A stretch of DNA of 64,000 nt from Rhizobiales bacterium UBA1912 (GTDB taxonomy: Bacteria > Pseudomonadota > Alphaproteobacteria > Rhizobiales > Devosiaceae), in assembly GCA_002337455.1 (NCBI GenBank), contig DDGC01000028.1, forward strand, positions 62,001-126,000, in the 5' to 3' direction. The position numbers were made by a program, and so were the translations under genes. This document shows positions 46,199-55,283 of this stretch, piece after piece. Each line of letters starts with the position of its first letter. Positions within the stretch are counted from its first letter, which is position 1. Under the pieces are notes generated by a model, which worked only from the letters and a program-made list of their open reading frames with translations, did no database searches and had not been told where the DNA came from.

Positions 46199-47164
46199 AT
46201 GAGCCTGTTCAGATTATTTGTTGTCAGCGCGGTCGCTGTGACCGTGCTGGCCGTGCCAGCGCTGGCGCAGGAAACGCGGAGTTTTACTGACGATGCAGGG
46301 AGGACGGTCGAGATCCTGGCCGATCCGCAGCGCATCGCGTCACTGCAGGACCTCTCGATCACCATTCCGCTGATCGAGCTTGGTGTTTATCCCGTGGCCA
46401 GCCACGGGCGCACCACGGAGGCAGGTGAGGGGTTCATTCGCTCGTCCAAGGTCTTGACCGGCGTTGATTTCGACAACTCCGACATCACCTTTTTGGGCAA
46501 TCTGCCGGTCGATGTGGAAGCCGTCGCCGCGGCCGAACCGGATTTGATCATCACGACGCCATGGCAGACCGCGCCGGTGGAACAGCTCGAGGCCATCGCA
46601 CCGACCATCGTGCTCGATGACACTGTGCGTGGCGATTTCGGCATGTATGAAGCGCTGGCCGAGATCACCGGCACCACCGACACCCTTGCTATCCTCGAAG
46701 GCCGGTACGACAGCCAGATCGAACAGATCAAGCGCCTGATCGATACCGGGTCGATTTCTGTGAACGTCATTCAGGGCGTCGAAGGCGAGGTTTTGTCCTG
46801 GCACACCTATGGCGGCTTGGGCCGGGTGTTGCGCGATGCGGGATTTGCCTTCCCCGAGCGTGTGGACGCCATACCCGAAGGAGAGTTCGCGCGCATGAGC
46901 GCCGAAGCACTGCCCGAACTCGATGCCGACTTCCTGTTCGTCACATATCGCACCGATACGCTGGAAACGCCGGACGACGCCTTGGGGCACCTCGAAAACG
47001 TCATACCCAATTTCTGCGACTATCTGCATGCCTGCCGGGAGAACCAGATGATCGTCATGCCACGCGAGGAGGCCTCAGCCAGCTCCTACTATGCGCTCGG
47101 GGTTATGGCCTACACCGTCATCTCGCACATTTCGGGCCGCGATTTTACGCCTAAGTCCGAATAG
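46199..47164 (+). CDS. Iron-siderophore periplasmic binding protein, paralog 6
   Basis: This is a 321-residue subgroup-2 protein with a signal peptide (LFVVSAVAVTVLAVPALAQ), ETRSFTDDAGRTVEILADPQRIASLQD, and C-lobe IPNFCDYLHACRENQMIVMPRE with the Cys pair. The start at ATG 46199 is set by the signal peptide; a few codons upstream overlap paralog 5 and are not used. Confidence 0.91.
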   Translation: MSLFRLFVVSAVAVTVLAVPALAQETRSFTDDAGRTVEILADPQRIASLQDLSITIPLIELGVYPVASHGRTTEAGEGFIRSSKVLTGVDFDNSDITFLGNLPVDVEAVAAAEPDLIITTPWQTAPVEQLEAIAPTIVLDDTVRGDFGMYEALAEITGTTDTLAILEGRYDSQIEQIKRLIDTGSISVNVIQGVEGEVLSWHTYGGLGRVLRDAGFAFPERVDAIPEGEFARMSAEALPELDADFLFVTYRTDTLETPDDALGHLENVIPNFCDYLHACRENQMIVMPREEASASSYYALGVMAYTVISHISGRDFTPKSE

Positions 47165-47195
47165 GCCCGTTTCATACTGAAAGAAGCAATTGCTC

Positions 47196-48167
47196 ATGAA
47201 CGCCATACTTTCCCTTACTCTGGGGGCCGCTTTGGCTCTTTCGTCCTTTTCCGCCATTGCGCAGGACAGCCGGACCTTCATAGACGGCACCGGCACTGAG
47301 ATCGCCGTCCCCGCGAGCCCGCAGCGTATCGTGACGCTGCACGACAGCCGGCTCACTGTGCCTCTGCTCGAACTCGGAATTGTGCCGGCCGGCAGTCATG
47401 GACGCGTAGCCGAGGACGGCACGCCCTTTATCCGCTCAAGCCTCGAAATCACCGGTTACGATTTCGCCAACACCGATATTGCCTTCGTCGGCGAGACGCC
47501 AATCGACATCGAACAGGTTGCCGCTCTCGAACCCGATCTGATCATCGCTCCCAATTGGGAAGAAGCTGGTATCGACCAGCTGCGCACCATCGCGCCGACT
47601 TATGTCTTCGACTATGAAGCGATCACCGACGAGTTCGAAATCTATCAAAAGCTTGCCGAGTTGGCCGGCGTCGAGGATCGCCTCACGACGCTTGAAGCGC
47701 GCTACGCCGAGCAGATCGCCATGATCCGGGCGCTGGTCGACGATCCTGCTGATATTACCGTCAACGTCATCCAGCCGCGCCAGGGCCAGATTCGGGTATG
47801 GAATACCTATTTTTCGCTCGGCAAGGTGTTGCGCGACGTAGGTTTCTCCTTCCCCGAAGCGGTGGATGCAATAGGGGAGACCGACGTTGCCGATTTCAGC
47901 GCCGAAATCCTTCCTGAACTCGATGCCGATTTCATCTTTATCACCTACCCGCTCAAGGCTTTCGGTCAAACCCCCGCCGATACCGATACGGGCATGGCCG
48001 AAGTTCTGCCCGGTTGGTGTGACGTGCTCCACGCCTGCCGGAGCGGTCAGGTGATCTACTTGCCCCGCTCGGTGGCTTCCTCGACCGCTTATGAGGCGCT
48101 CGGGCAGATGGCTCAGGCTGTCGGCAGTCATATTGTCGGCCGCGACTTCGTGCCAATGCCCGAATAA
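47196..48167 (+). CDS. Iron-siderophore periplasmic binding protein, paralog 7
   Basis: This is a 323-residue subgroup-2 protein: signal peptide (AILSLTLGAALALSSFSAIAQ), opening DSRTFIDGTGTEIAVPASPQRIVTLHD, and C-lobe LPGWCDVLHACRSGQVIYLPRS with the Cys pair. A TTG six bases earlier is open but the ATG at 47196 gives the better signal peptide. It is the last gene of the array, followed by a hairpin. Confidence 0.91.
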   Translation: MNAILSLTLGAALALSSFSAIAQDSRTFIDGTGTEIAVPASPQRIVTLHDSRLTVPLLELGIVPAGSHGRVAEDGTPFIRSSLEITGYDFANTDIAFVGETPIDIEQVAALEPDLIIAPNWEEAGIDQLRTIAPTYVFDYEAITDEFEIYQKLAELAGVEDRLTTLEARYAEQIAMIRALVDDPADITVNVIQPRQGQIRVWNTYFSLGKVLRDVGFSFPEAVDAIGETDVADFSAEILPELDADFIFITYPLKAFGQTPADTDTGMAEVLPGWCDVLHACRSGQVIYLPRSVASSTAYEALGQMAQAVGSHIVGRDFVPMPE

Positions 48168-48174
48168 ATGGCAA

Positions 48175-48198
48175 GGTCCGTCGGGAAGCCGGCGGATC
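48175..48198. terminator. Terminator-like hairpin between convergent array and ars genes
   Basis: GGTCCGTCGG pairs with CCGGCGGATC (10 bp, two G-T pairs) around GAAG. It lies in the 36-bp gap between convergent genes and probably stops transcription from the siderophore array, though there is only a weak T run. Confidence 0.55.
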
Positions 48199-48203
48199 TT
48201 CCG

Positions 48204-48935
48204 CTAGACTGATCGTTGATTGACCCGCTCGGCAACCGCCGCGGCGCTTTCGACCCGTTCGGAGTAGCGGTCGACCAGATAGTCGGCACGATCGCGCACC
48301 AGGAGGGTGAATTTGACCAGCTCCTCCATCACATCCACGATGCGGTTGTAATAGGGCGAGGGACGCATGCGTCCGGCTTCGTCAAATTCGTTGAACGCTT
48401 TGGGCACCGAGGACTGGTTGGGGATGGTGACCATGCGCATCCAGCGGCCCAGGATACGGAGCTGGTTGACGGCGTTGAACGACTGACTGCCGCCATTGAC
48501 CTGCATCACCGCCAGCGTTCGCCCCTGCGTGGGGCGCACGCCACCCATCGAGAGCGGCAGCCAGTCGATCTGCGACTTCATGACGCCGGTCATGGCGCCG
48601 TGCCGCTCGGGCGAGCACCAGACCATGCCTTCGGACCATAGCGCGAGCTCGCGCAGTTCAACGACCTTGGGATGATCCTTTGGCGCGCCGTCGGGAAGGG
48701 GCAAGCTCTCGGGGTTGAAGATGCGCGTCTCGGCGCCGAAGCGGCGCAGGATGCGGGCGGCTTCAAAGGCGGCGAAACGCGAATAGGAGCGCTCGCGCAG
48801 CGAACCGTAGAGCAGGAGAATGCGCGGAGCGTGCTGCTTGTGCTGCGGAGAGAGCAGAGCCGTTTCATCGATCGGTCGAAAGTGCTCTTCGGCGAGAGCG
48901 GGAAAGGTATCGATCTCAGACAATGCGCTTTCCAT
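48204..48935 (-). CDS. arsH: ArsH, NADPH-dependent FMN reductase of arsenic operons
   Basis: This is a 243-residue flavoprotein with the FMN-binding [20 protein letters not shown] segment and the [22 protein letters not shown] region typical of ArsH. Family members oxidise trivalent organoarsenicals or reduce quinones/flavins, adding to resistance. It is the last gene of the ars operon and its start overlaps the end of arsC by 20 bp. Alternative in-frame starts lie upstream at 48959 and 49010. Confidence 0.92.
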   Translation of the reverse strand: MESALSEIDTFPALAEEHFRPIDETALLSPQHKQHAPRILLLYGSLRERSYSRFAAFEAARILRRFGAETRIFNPESLPLPDGAPKDHPKVVELRELALWSEGMVWCSPERHGAMTGVMKSQIDWLPLSMGGVRPTQGRTLAVMQVNGGSQSFNAVNQLRILGRWMRMVTIPNQSSVPKAFNEFDEAGRMRPSPYYNRIVDVMEELVKFTLLVRDRADYLVDRYSERVESAAAVAERVNQRSV

Positions 48936-49338
48936 CTCCGTCGATGACGACTTCTCCATCTTCCTTGGTGAACGGCCCGATCTCGGGGTTGGGGAGGATA
49001 TCGAGGACAATTTCCGAGGGACGGCACTGGCGCACGCCCTTGTCCGTCACCACGAATGGGCGGTTGATGAGGATCGGGTGAGCCAGCATGGCGTCGATCA
49101 ATGCCTCGTCGGCGACCGAGGGGTCATCAAGGCCAAGCTCGGTATAAGGAGCCTCCTTTTTCCGCATTGCGTCGCGGACCGACAGGCCCGAGCGGGCGAT
49201 GAGATCGATCAACGTTTCGCGGCTCGGAGGGGTTTTGAGATATTCGATAATTTCGGGCTCTTCGCCGGACTGGCGGATCATGGCGAGCGTATTGCGCGAG
49301 GTTCCGCAATCGGGATTGTGGTAAATGGTGATGGCCAT
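48916..49338 (-). CDS. arsC: Glutaredoxin-dependent arsenate reductase ArsC
   Basis: This is a 140-residue ArsC of the Grx-coupled family, which reduces arsenate to arsenite. The catalytic Cys is in [12 protein letters not shown]; the conserved Arg cluster is seen in [17 protein letters not shown]. The upstream open extension lies in acr3. It is a second, mechanistically different arsenate reductase in the same operon as the LMW-PTP-type enzyme at 50413-50913. Confidence 0.93.
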   Translation of the reverse strand: MAITIYHNPDCGTSRNTLAMIRQSGEEPEIIEYLKTPPSRETLIDLIARSGLSVRDAMRKKEAPYTELGLDDPSVADEALIDAMLAHPILINRPFVVTDKGVRQCRPSEIVLDILPNPEIGPFTKEDGEVVIDGDGKRIV

Positions 49339-49339
49339 T

Positions 49340-50407
49340 TCAGACCTCTGTAAAGTGGTGGCGGGTGCGGTTGGCAATGGCGACCAGTGAGAGCATGACG
49401 GGCACTTCGACGAGCACGCCGACCACTGTCGCAAGCGCCGCGCCCGAATTGAGCCCGAACAGGGAGATGGCGACGGCCACGGCCAGCTCGAAGAAATTGG
49501 ATGTCCCGATCAGGGCGCAGGGCGCTGCGATATTGAAGGGAACCTTCCACCTCCACGCCGCCCAATAGGTGATGGCGAAGATGCCGTAGGACTGGATGAG
49601 CAGCGGGATGGCGATCAGGACGATAACCAGCGGGTTGGCGAGGATCGTCTGGCCCTGAAAGCCGAACAGCAAGACCACTGTCGCCAAGAGCCCGATGACC
49701 GAAGCGGGCTTGATCCGCGCATTGAAAGCATCGATCCGGCTCGTGTTTGTGGCGTCGCCGCGCAGCAGGACCTGCCGGGTAATGGCACCGGCGATCAGCG
49801 GCAGGATGACATAGAGCCCAACCGAGAGCAGCAAGGTCTCCCAGGGCACGGTGATTTCAGTCAGGCCGAGCAATACCGCAACAATGGGAGCAAACGCGAC
49901 CACCATGATTGCGTCGTTCACGGAGACCTGGACGAGCGTGTAGTTGGGATCTCCCTTGGTCAGTTGCGACCAGACGAACACCATTGCGGTGCAGGGCGCG
50001 GCGCCGAGCAGGATCAGGCCGGCGATATATTGCTGGGCGTCCGCCGGATCGATGAGCGGCGCGAAAATAACGTTGAAGAACAGCACCGCCAGCAGGGCCA
50101 TGGAAAATGGCTTGATCAGCCAGTTGACCACGAGCGTGAGCACCAGCCCCTTGGGCTGGCGGCCGACCTGGCCGATGGCCGTGAAATCCACAGCCACCAT
50201 CATGGGGTAGACCATGGCCCAGATGAGCACGGCAACGACGAAATTGACCGAGGCGTATTCCAGGTTGGCAAGCGTGGCAAACAGGCCGGGCACGAGATTG
50301 CCCAGCACGATGCCGGCCACGATACAGGCGGCGACCCAGACCGAGAGCCATTTTTCGAAAAAGCCGATGCCGCCCGCCGGGGCGGGAGCGGTTGTGTCAA
50401 AACTCAT
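49340..50407 (-). CDS. acr3: ACR3-family arsenite efflux permease
   Basis: This is a 355-residue, roughly ten-helix permease that exports arsenite. The conserved Cys is in [29 protein letters not shown], and the family segment [31 protein letters not shown] is near the end. The ATG at 50407 is chosen; the upstream extension overlaps the LMW arsC. It is spaced one base from the Grx-type arsC. Confidence 0.94.
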   Translation of the reverse strand: MSFDTTAPAPAGGIGFFEKWLSVWVAACIVAGIVLGNLVPGLFATLANLEYASVNFVVAVLIWAMVYPMMVAVDFTAIGQVGRQPKGLVLTLVVNWLIKPFSMALLAVLFFNVIFAPLIDPADAQQYIAGLILLGAAPCTAMVFVWSQLTKGDPNYTLVQVSVNDAIMVVAFAPIVAVLLGLTEITVPWETLLLSVGLYVILPLIAGAITRQVLLRGDATNTSRIDAFNARIKPASVIGLLATVVLLFGFQGQTILANPLVIVLIAIPLLIQSYGIFAITYWAAWRWKVPFNIAAPCALIGTSNFFELAVAVAISLFGLNSGAALATVVGVLVEVPVMLSLVAIANRTRHHFTEV

Positions 50408-50412
50408 AAGGT

Positions 50413-50913
50413 TCAGTCCTGGGTCTGGCCGATTGCGTCGAGCCTGGTTTTGAGCGTCATGCGGTCGAGGCTGGCCATGGGCAGGCTGAGCAGCAGCGAT
50501 ATCCGGGTGCCCAACTGGCGCGCGGCCTCCGCGAACGCCAGGTGCTTTTCGGCGTCGGTGCCCTGGGCGGCGGCAGGATCGGGTATGCCCCAATGGGCCG
50601 TCATAGGGTGGCCCGGCCAGATGGGGCAGGTTTCGTTGGCGGCGGTGTCGCAGACCGTGAAGATGAAATCGAACTCCGGCGCGCCCGGTTCGGCGAATTC
50701 GTCCCAGCTTTTCGATTGGGCAAAGCCGGTGTCGATGCCGATGCTCTTGAGCAGGTCGAGCGTGAAGGGATGAACCTCGCCCTTGGGATGACTGCCGGCC
50801 GACCAGGCCCTGAACCGGCCCTTGCCGTCACGATTGAGCAGGGCTTCGCCGATGATCGAGCGCGCGGAATTGCCCGTGCACAGGAAAAGGACAGAGTAGG
50901 GGGTGTCAGTCAC
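50413..50913 (-). CDS. arsC: LMW-phosphatase-type arsenate reductase
   Basis: This is a 166-residue arsenate reductase of the low-molecular-weight phosphatase family (thioredoxin-coupled type). The P-loop is [10 protein letters not shown] (CX5R) and the late acidic segment is WGIPDPAA. The start is a GTG at 50913, supported by GGAG seven bases upstream and an 8-bp overlap with the arsR stop. A further Cys in [12 protein letters not shown] may serve the thiol relay. Confidence 0.9.
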   Translation of the reverse strand: MTDTPYSVLFLCTGNSARSIIGEALLNRDGKGRFRAWSAGSHPKGEVHPFTLDLLKSIGIDTGFAQSKSWDEFAEPGAPEFDFIFTVCDTAANETCPIWPGHPMTAHWGIPDPAAAQGTDAEKHLAFAEAARQLGTRISLLLSLPMASLDRMTLKTRLDAIGQTQD

Positions 50914-51265
50914 AACAGGGCTCCATGGCGGTTTGTTGCAGGCAGGAGAGATTGGTGACCAACGGCGCACAGACTTCGGGACGGCCGCCGCAGCAATCTT
51001 CGAGCAAAAACGCCACGAGATCGCCGGCGGCCTTGTAGTTGGCACTATAGCGTATGGTCCTGCCCTCGCGCTCGGCGGCGATCAGCCCGGAGCGTGCGAG
51101 AGCGGCGAGATGACTGGAAATTGTGTTCTGCCTGCCGTTGACGGCTTCGGCGATTTCGCCGGCCGGCAGGCCAGCCGGCCCGACCTTGATCAGGCGCCGG
51201 AATATGGCCAGACGGGTCGGCTGAGAAAGCGCGTCAAAGGCGGTGAGTGCATGTGCTGTATCCAT
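50906..51265 (-). CDS. arsR: ArsR-family metalloregulator
   Basis: This is a 119-residue winged-helix repressor with ALSQPTRLAIFRRL and the DNA-recognition helix NTISSHLAALARSG. Trivalent arsenic probably binds the late Cys residues (EDCCGGRPEVC and the terminal PCC). Its ATG at 51265 is inside a long perfect inverted repeat, so autoregulation is likely. A start at 51301 is open but would place the repeat inside the coding region. Confidence 0.92.
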   Translation of the reverse strand: MDTAHALTAFDALSQPTRLAIFRRLIKVGPAGLPAGEIAEAVNGRQNTISSHLAALARSGLIAAEREGRTIRYSANYKAAGDLVAFLLEDCCGGRPEVCAPLVTNLSCLQQTAMEPCCD

Positions 51266-51296
51266 ATATCGAGAAATATCGATATATGGATACAGC
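51255..51296. promoter_or_regulatory. Perfect 17-bp inverted repeat at the arsR start (ArsR operator)
   Basis: GCTGTATCCATATATCG and its exact complement flank an 8-bp spacer (AGAAATAT). The left arm includes the arsR start codon and first codons. AT-rich ATATCGATAT-like dyads are typical ArsR targets. As RNA the repeat could also form a hairpin hiding the start codon. Confidence 0.8.
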
Positions 51297-51340
51297 GTCA
51301 AGCCGGTTTTTTGGCATCCGGCAGCGCTCAGCCATGGTTA

Positions 51341-52711
51341 CTAGGCCACAAGGCCCGCCAGACTGAAGACGATTCCCGCGGCGGCGCAGCCTGCCAGCAC
51401 AGTGACGGGCCCGAGCTTGAACCGGAAAATCGCCACCATCGCTGCAAGGATCAGCAGGGCCGACAGCCAGTCGATCGATGCGAGAACGGGGGCGTCGATG
51501 TGCAGCCCGAAGGCGGAAAATTCCACGACTTCGGAGAACACGACATGCAGCCCGAACCACACCGCCAGATTGAGGATTACCCCGACAACCGCTGCGGTGA
51601 TGGCGCTCAGCGCGGCAGTCAGGATCTTGTTGTCGCGCAGCCGCTCGATAAAGGGCGCGCCAAGAAATATCCATAAAAAGCACGGCGCGAACGTAACCCA
51701 TGTGGTCAGCAATCCGCCCAGTGTTCCCGCGAGGAGCGGCGGCAGCGTACCGGGCGCGCGGAAAGCGCCCATGAAGCCGACAAACTGGGTGACCATGATC
51801 AGCGGGCCGGGGGTGGTTTCCGCCATGCCGAGCCCGTCGAGCATTTCGCCCGGCGCCAGCCATCCGAAATTCTGCACTGCCTCCTGGGCGACATAGGCGA
51901 GCACCGCATAAGCCCCGCCAAAGGTGACGACCGCCATGACGCTGAAAAATCCGGCAATCTGGGAGAACACGTCATCTGGTCCCAAAAGCGCGAGCAGCAG
52001 AGCGACCGGCGTCAGCCAAAGGGCAAGAATGACAAGGGAAACTCGGAGTGCCCATCCCAGATCGACATGGGTATGGGCAGGCGATTCCTCGCCGAGCAGG
52101 GTATCGGCATCGGCGATCTGGGTCTCACCGATCTTGCCGTGATTGACCTTGGGCTGAAAGGCCGATGCCCCGGCGTAGGCGCCCAGAAAGCCGATCAGGC
52201 CGGCTGCCAGAATGATGATCGGGAAGGGAACGGCAAACCCGAAAATGGCGATAAACGCACCCGCGGCAATGGCCAGCATCGCCCCGTTTTTGAGAGCGCG
52301 GCTGCCGATGCGGATGACGGCCTGGATGACGATGGCGAGCACGGCGGCCTTGAGCCCGAAAAACAGCCCCTCGACGAGCCCGACATTGCCCCAGATGGCA
52401 TAGATCCAGCTCAGGGCCATGATGGCGACGATGCCCGGGATAACGAACAGCACACCGGCGATGATGCCGCCCGCCGTGCGGTGCATCAGCCAGCCGATAT
52501 AGACCGCCAGTTGTTGCGCTTCGGGCCCCGGCAAAAGCATGCAGTAATTGAGCGCATGGAGGAAACGCTGCTCGCCGAGCCATTTTTGCTCTTCGACCAG
52601 GATGCGGTGCATCATGGCGATCTGGCCGGCGGGGCCCCCAAAGCTCAGAAGGCCGATCCGGGCCCATATTTTCGTTGCTTCAGCGAGTGTCGGGTAGGGT
52701 CGATCCTGCAT
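51341..52711 (-). CDS. chrA: Chromate transporter ChrA (long, two-domain form)
   Basis: This is a 456-residue CHR-family efflux protein with two homologous halves. The N-half signature is IGLLSFGGPAGQIAMMHR and LPGPEAQQLAVYIGW; the C-half repeats it as VTFGGAYAVLAYVAQ and TPGPLIMVTQFVGFMGA. About ten to twelve hydrophobic segments are present. It lies just upstream of arsR on the same strand but is separated by the operator, so it is probably its own unit. Confidence 0.94.
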   Translation of the reverse strand: MQDRPYPTLAEATKIWARIGLLSFGGPAGQIAMMHRILVEEQKWLGEQRFLHALNYCMLLPGPEAQQLAVYIGWLMHRTAGGIIAGVLFVIPGIVAIMALSWIYAIWGNVGLVEGLFFGLKAAVLAIVIQAVIRIGSRALKNGAMLAIAAGAFIAIFGFAVPFPIIILAAGLIGFLGAYAGASAFQPKVNHGKIGETQIADADTLLGEESPAHTHVDLGWALRVSLVILALWLTPVALLLALLGPDDVFSQIAGFFSVMAVVTFGGAYAVLAYVAQEAVQNFGWLAPGEMLDGLGMAETTPGPLIMVTQFVGFMGAFRAPGTLPPLLAGTLGGLLTTWVTFAPCFLWIFLGAPFIERLRDNKILTAALSAITAAVVGVILNLAVWFGLHVVFSEVVEFSAFGLHIDAPVLASIDWLSALLILAAMVAIFRFKLGPVTVLAGCAAAGIVFSLAGLVA

Positions 52712-52769
52712 GTACGCCCGGAAAATGAGGTGGTGACACGCAGTTTAACTACGCAATAGCGCCAGATGT

Positions 52770-53750
52770 CTATTGCCCGTCGATGACGACGGGATGAAGG
52801 TCGGCCAGTGCGGCCCCGATTGCTGCCTCCACGCCCGGTTCGCTTTGTCCGTGACCTGCGGCGCCGACGATCTGCACCGTCGCGCCCAGCCACGCTTCTG
52901 CCAATGCGTGGGACGTCGCGGGCGGGCACAGAAGGTCATACCGGCTCTGTACGATGCGCCCGGGAATACCGGCCAGTTTTGGCGCGTTGGCCAGCAATTG
53001 GCCCGGCTCGAGAAAACAGTCATTGGAAAAATAGTGCGCTTCCATGAAGGGTGAGGCAGGAAAGCGCGCGCCGGGCGCCGGAAGCTGGGACAAGTCGAGT
53101 GCTTCGGCTGGTGGCGCGATCTGAGAGAGGATGCGCTCGGCCTGGTACCAGGCAAAGGCCGCCGGACGATGAATTTCCGGGTCGGGATCGAGGATGCGGC
53201 GCCAATAGGCTTCGAGGGGCTGATTGCGCTCCGAAGGCGTCAGCAGATCGAGAAAATCGGCGTGAAGGCGCGGATAGAAGTGCGACATGGCCGTTGAGAA
53301 TGCCCGGTCGAGTTCGCTTCGCGTGCCCAGAAAAGCGGCCCGAAGGACCACGGCAGTAACGCGGTGTGGATAGGCTTGCGCATAAGCGAGCGCCAGTGTC
53401 GCGCCCCACGAGCCCCCCACCACAAGCCATCGTTCAACGCCCAAGGTGGCGCGGATCAATTCAATATCGGCGATCAGCCGGTCGGTGGAATTGGCGGCCC
53501 TTTCGCCATGCGGCGTGCTGCGTCCGGCCCCGCGCTGGTCGAACAGCACTGCATGAAAGCGGTCCGGATCGAACAGGCGGCGGTGGCTCGGCTGGCACCC
53601 GCTGCCCGGCCCGCCATGCAGGAACAGCGCTGGGATGCCGTCGGCGTTGCCGACGGTTTCGACGTAAAGCGTGTGCCCTTCGCCGACCGGCAGCATCTGC
53701 GTGGAGAGGGGCGTGTGCGGGTCGACCTCAACCGGCGCTTCACTTTCCAT
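52770..53750 (-). CDS. Prolyl-iminopeptidase-like serine peptidase at the end of the pqq operon
   Basis: This is a 326-residue alpha/beta-hydrolase peptidase of the S33 family: HGGPGSGC at residues 45-52, nucleophile Ser114 in VGGSWGATLA, DQRGAGRS, and late Asp (SRYDLLCPP) and His (GAAGHGQSEP). It cytosolically removes N-terminal residues, typically Pro. Its start overlaps the pqqE stop by 11 bp, so it is co-expressed with PQQ biosynthesis. A role in trimming the cross-linked PqqA peptide is conceivable, since no pqqF/G protease genes are seen; general peptide turnover is the alternative. Confidence 0.85.
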   Translation of the reverse strand: MESEAPVEVDPHTPLSTQMLPVGEGHTLYVETVGNADGIPALFLHGGPGSGCQPSHRRLFDPDRFHAVLFDQRGAGRSTPHGERAANSTDRLIADIELIRATLGVERWLVVGGSWGATLALAYAQAYPHRVTAVVLRAAFLGTRSELDRAFSTAMSHFYPRLHADFLDLLTPSERNQPLEAYWRRILDPDPEIHRPAAFAWYQAERILSQIAPPAEALDLSQLPAPGARFPASPFMEAHYFSNDCFLEPGQLLANAPKLAGIPGRIVQSRYDLLCPPATSHALAEAWLGATVQIVGAAGHGQSEPGVEAAIGAALADLHPVVIDGQ

Positions 53751-54963
53751 CCGCGGGCTCCGCTTCGAGCGTGCCGCCGGCGAAATTGCGGTAGATGAAC
53801 CGCGTGGCGCCGGCCTCGGCTTCCGTTTCGGCGGTGCGGAAAATCTCGGTGTGATGGGGTGACAAGGCGCAGGCCGGGTCGGTGTTGTCGGCGCTGCCGG
53901 TCAGCGCGAAAGCCTGGCAGCGGCAGCCGCCGAAATCGACTTCCTTGAAGGCGCAACTCTGGCACGGTTCGGGCATCCATCCGGTGCCGCGATAGCGGTT
54001 GAAGGCGTCCGAATTCTGCCAGATCCAGGCGATGGAATGGTTGGAACGCACCGAAAGGAAGTCAAGCTCGGTAATGGTTTCGGCAGCGTGGCAGGGCAAA
54101 ACCTTGCCCGAAGGGGTGATGTTGAAAAACTGGCGGCCCCAGCCGCCCATGCATTTCTTGGGGCGCTCGGCATAATAGTCGGGGATCACGAAATCGATGT
54201 CGAGAATGCCCTTGAGCCGCTCTCGCGCGTCGTCCACCACTTCGGTAGCGCGGTCGATCTGCGCGATGGTGGGCATCAATGCAGCGCGGTTCTTTAGCGC
54301 CCAGCCGTAATATTGGACGTTGGCGACTTCGATCCGGTCGGCGTCCATATCCACGGCCATGGCGATGATGTCTTCGAGTTGATCGAGGTTCTGCCGGTGC
54401 ATGACGGCGTTTACCGTCAGCGGCAAATCGAGTTCGCGCGCCCAACGCGCCACTTCGTGTTTTTTGGCATGGGCATTGCGAAAGCCCGCAACCCTGTCGG
54501 CCTTTGCCGCGTCGCTGCCCTGAAAGCTGATCTGGATGTGGGAAAGCCCGGCATCGGCCAGCTCGGTCAGCTCGGTCAGCTTCTCGCGGCTCAGCAACAC
54601 TGCGGAAGTGATGAGGTTGGTATAAAGATCGCGGTCGGTCGCGTGCTGGACCAGTTCGACGATGTCCTTGCGGGCCGTCGGCTCGCCGCCGGAGAAATGG
54701 ACCTGCAGCACGCCGATTTCTGCCAGTTCATCGAGAACCCGCTTCCACTCCTCGGTCGTCAATTCATTGCGCGCCCGCTCCATCTCGACGGGATTGGAGC
54801 AGTAGGGGCATTGCAGCGGGCATTTGTGGGTGAGTTCGATCAATACGGCGAGCGGAATGCCGTATTTGGCGGTGATCGGTTGGCCCCGGCCTTCGAGCAG
54901 GGCCAGTCCGTCATTGGGGTCTGTTTCGATCGGGGGATGGTGCCGGTCGAGTGTCGGGCTCAT
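53740..54963 (-). CDS. pqqE: PqqE, radical SAM enzyme of PQQ biosynthesis
   Basis: PqqE cross-links Glu16 and Tyr20 of PqqA. The 407-residue protein has the radical-SAM CxxxCxxC as HKCPLQCPYCSNP, the GGEP motif (FSGGEPTARKD), and C-terminal SPASM clusters (KKCMGGWG, LPCHAAE, CQSCAF, FGGCRCQ). The ATG at 54963 overlaps the pqqD stop; the open extension upstream is inside pqqD. Confidence 0.95.
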   Translation of the reverse strand: MSPTLDRHHPPIETDPNDGLALLEGRGQPITAKYGIPLAVLIELTHKCPLQCPYCSNPVEMERARNELTTEEWKRVLDELAEIGVLQVHFSGGEPTARKDIVELVQHATDRDLYTNLITSAVLLSREKLTELTELADAGLSHIQISFQGSDAAKADRVAGFRNAHAKKHEVARWARELDLPLTVNAVMHRQNLDQLEDIIAMAVDMDADRIEVANVQYYGWALKNRAALMPTIAQIDRATEVVDDARERLKGILDIDFVIPDYYAERPKKCMGGWGRQFFNITPSGKVLPCHAAETITELDFLSVRSNHSIAWIWQNSDAFNRYRGTGWMPEPCQSCAFKEVDFGGCRCQAFALTGSADNTDPACALSPHHTEIFRTAETEAEAGATRFIYRNFAGGTLEAEPADGK

Positions 54964-55283
54964 GGTTTTCCTCCTCCATCGATCAGGAACCCGGAATTGG
55001 CCAGATCCTGAATCATCTCGATCACGTCGGCCGTTATCTGGTCGGCGGGTGCTGCGTACTTTTGCGCCAGCGTTTCGGCCATTTGCGCAATCGTGCGCTC
55101 GCCATCGCACAGGTGCAGAATTTCGACAGCGATATCGTCAGGCGCCAGCACCCTCTCGGGCACCAAAAGCACCCAGCGGCCACGCGTTTCGTCGTGCCGC
55201 AGCTTGACCCCACGGGCTAGGCGGGGCGCGCTTTGGGGCGTCGCCACCATGCGGCGGCGGGAGGCTGGCGCTGCTTGGTTCAT
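54960..55283 (-). CDS. pqqD: PqqD, PqqA-binding chaperone
   Basis: This is a 107-residue RiPP-recognition protein that presents PqqA to PqqE. It has the family pattern RLARGVKLRHDETRGRWVLLVPERVLAPDDIAVEIL and a helical end ending LANSGFLIDGGG. It overlaps both pqqC and pqqE by 4 bp. It carries a short N-terminal Ala/Arg-rich extension. Confidence 0.93.
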   Translation of the reverse strand: MNQAAPASRRRMVATPQSAPRLARGVKLRHDETRGRWVLLVPERVLAPDDIAVEILHLCDGERTIAQMAETLAQKYAAPADQITADVIEMIQDLANSGFLIDGGGKP

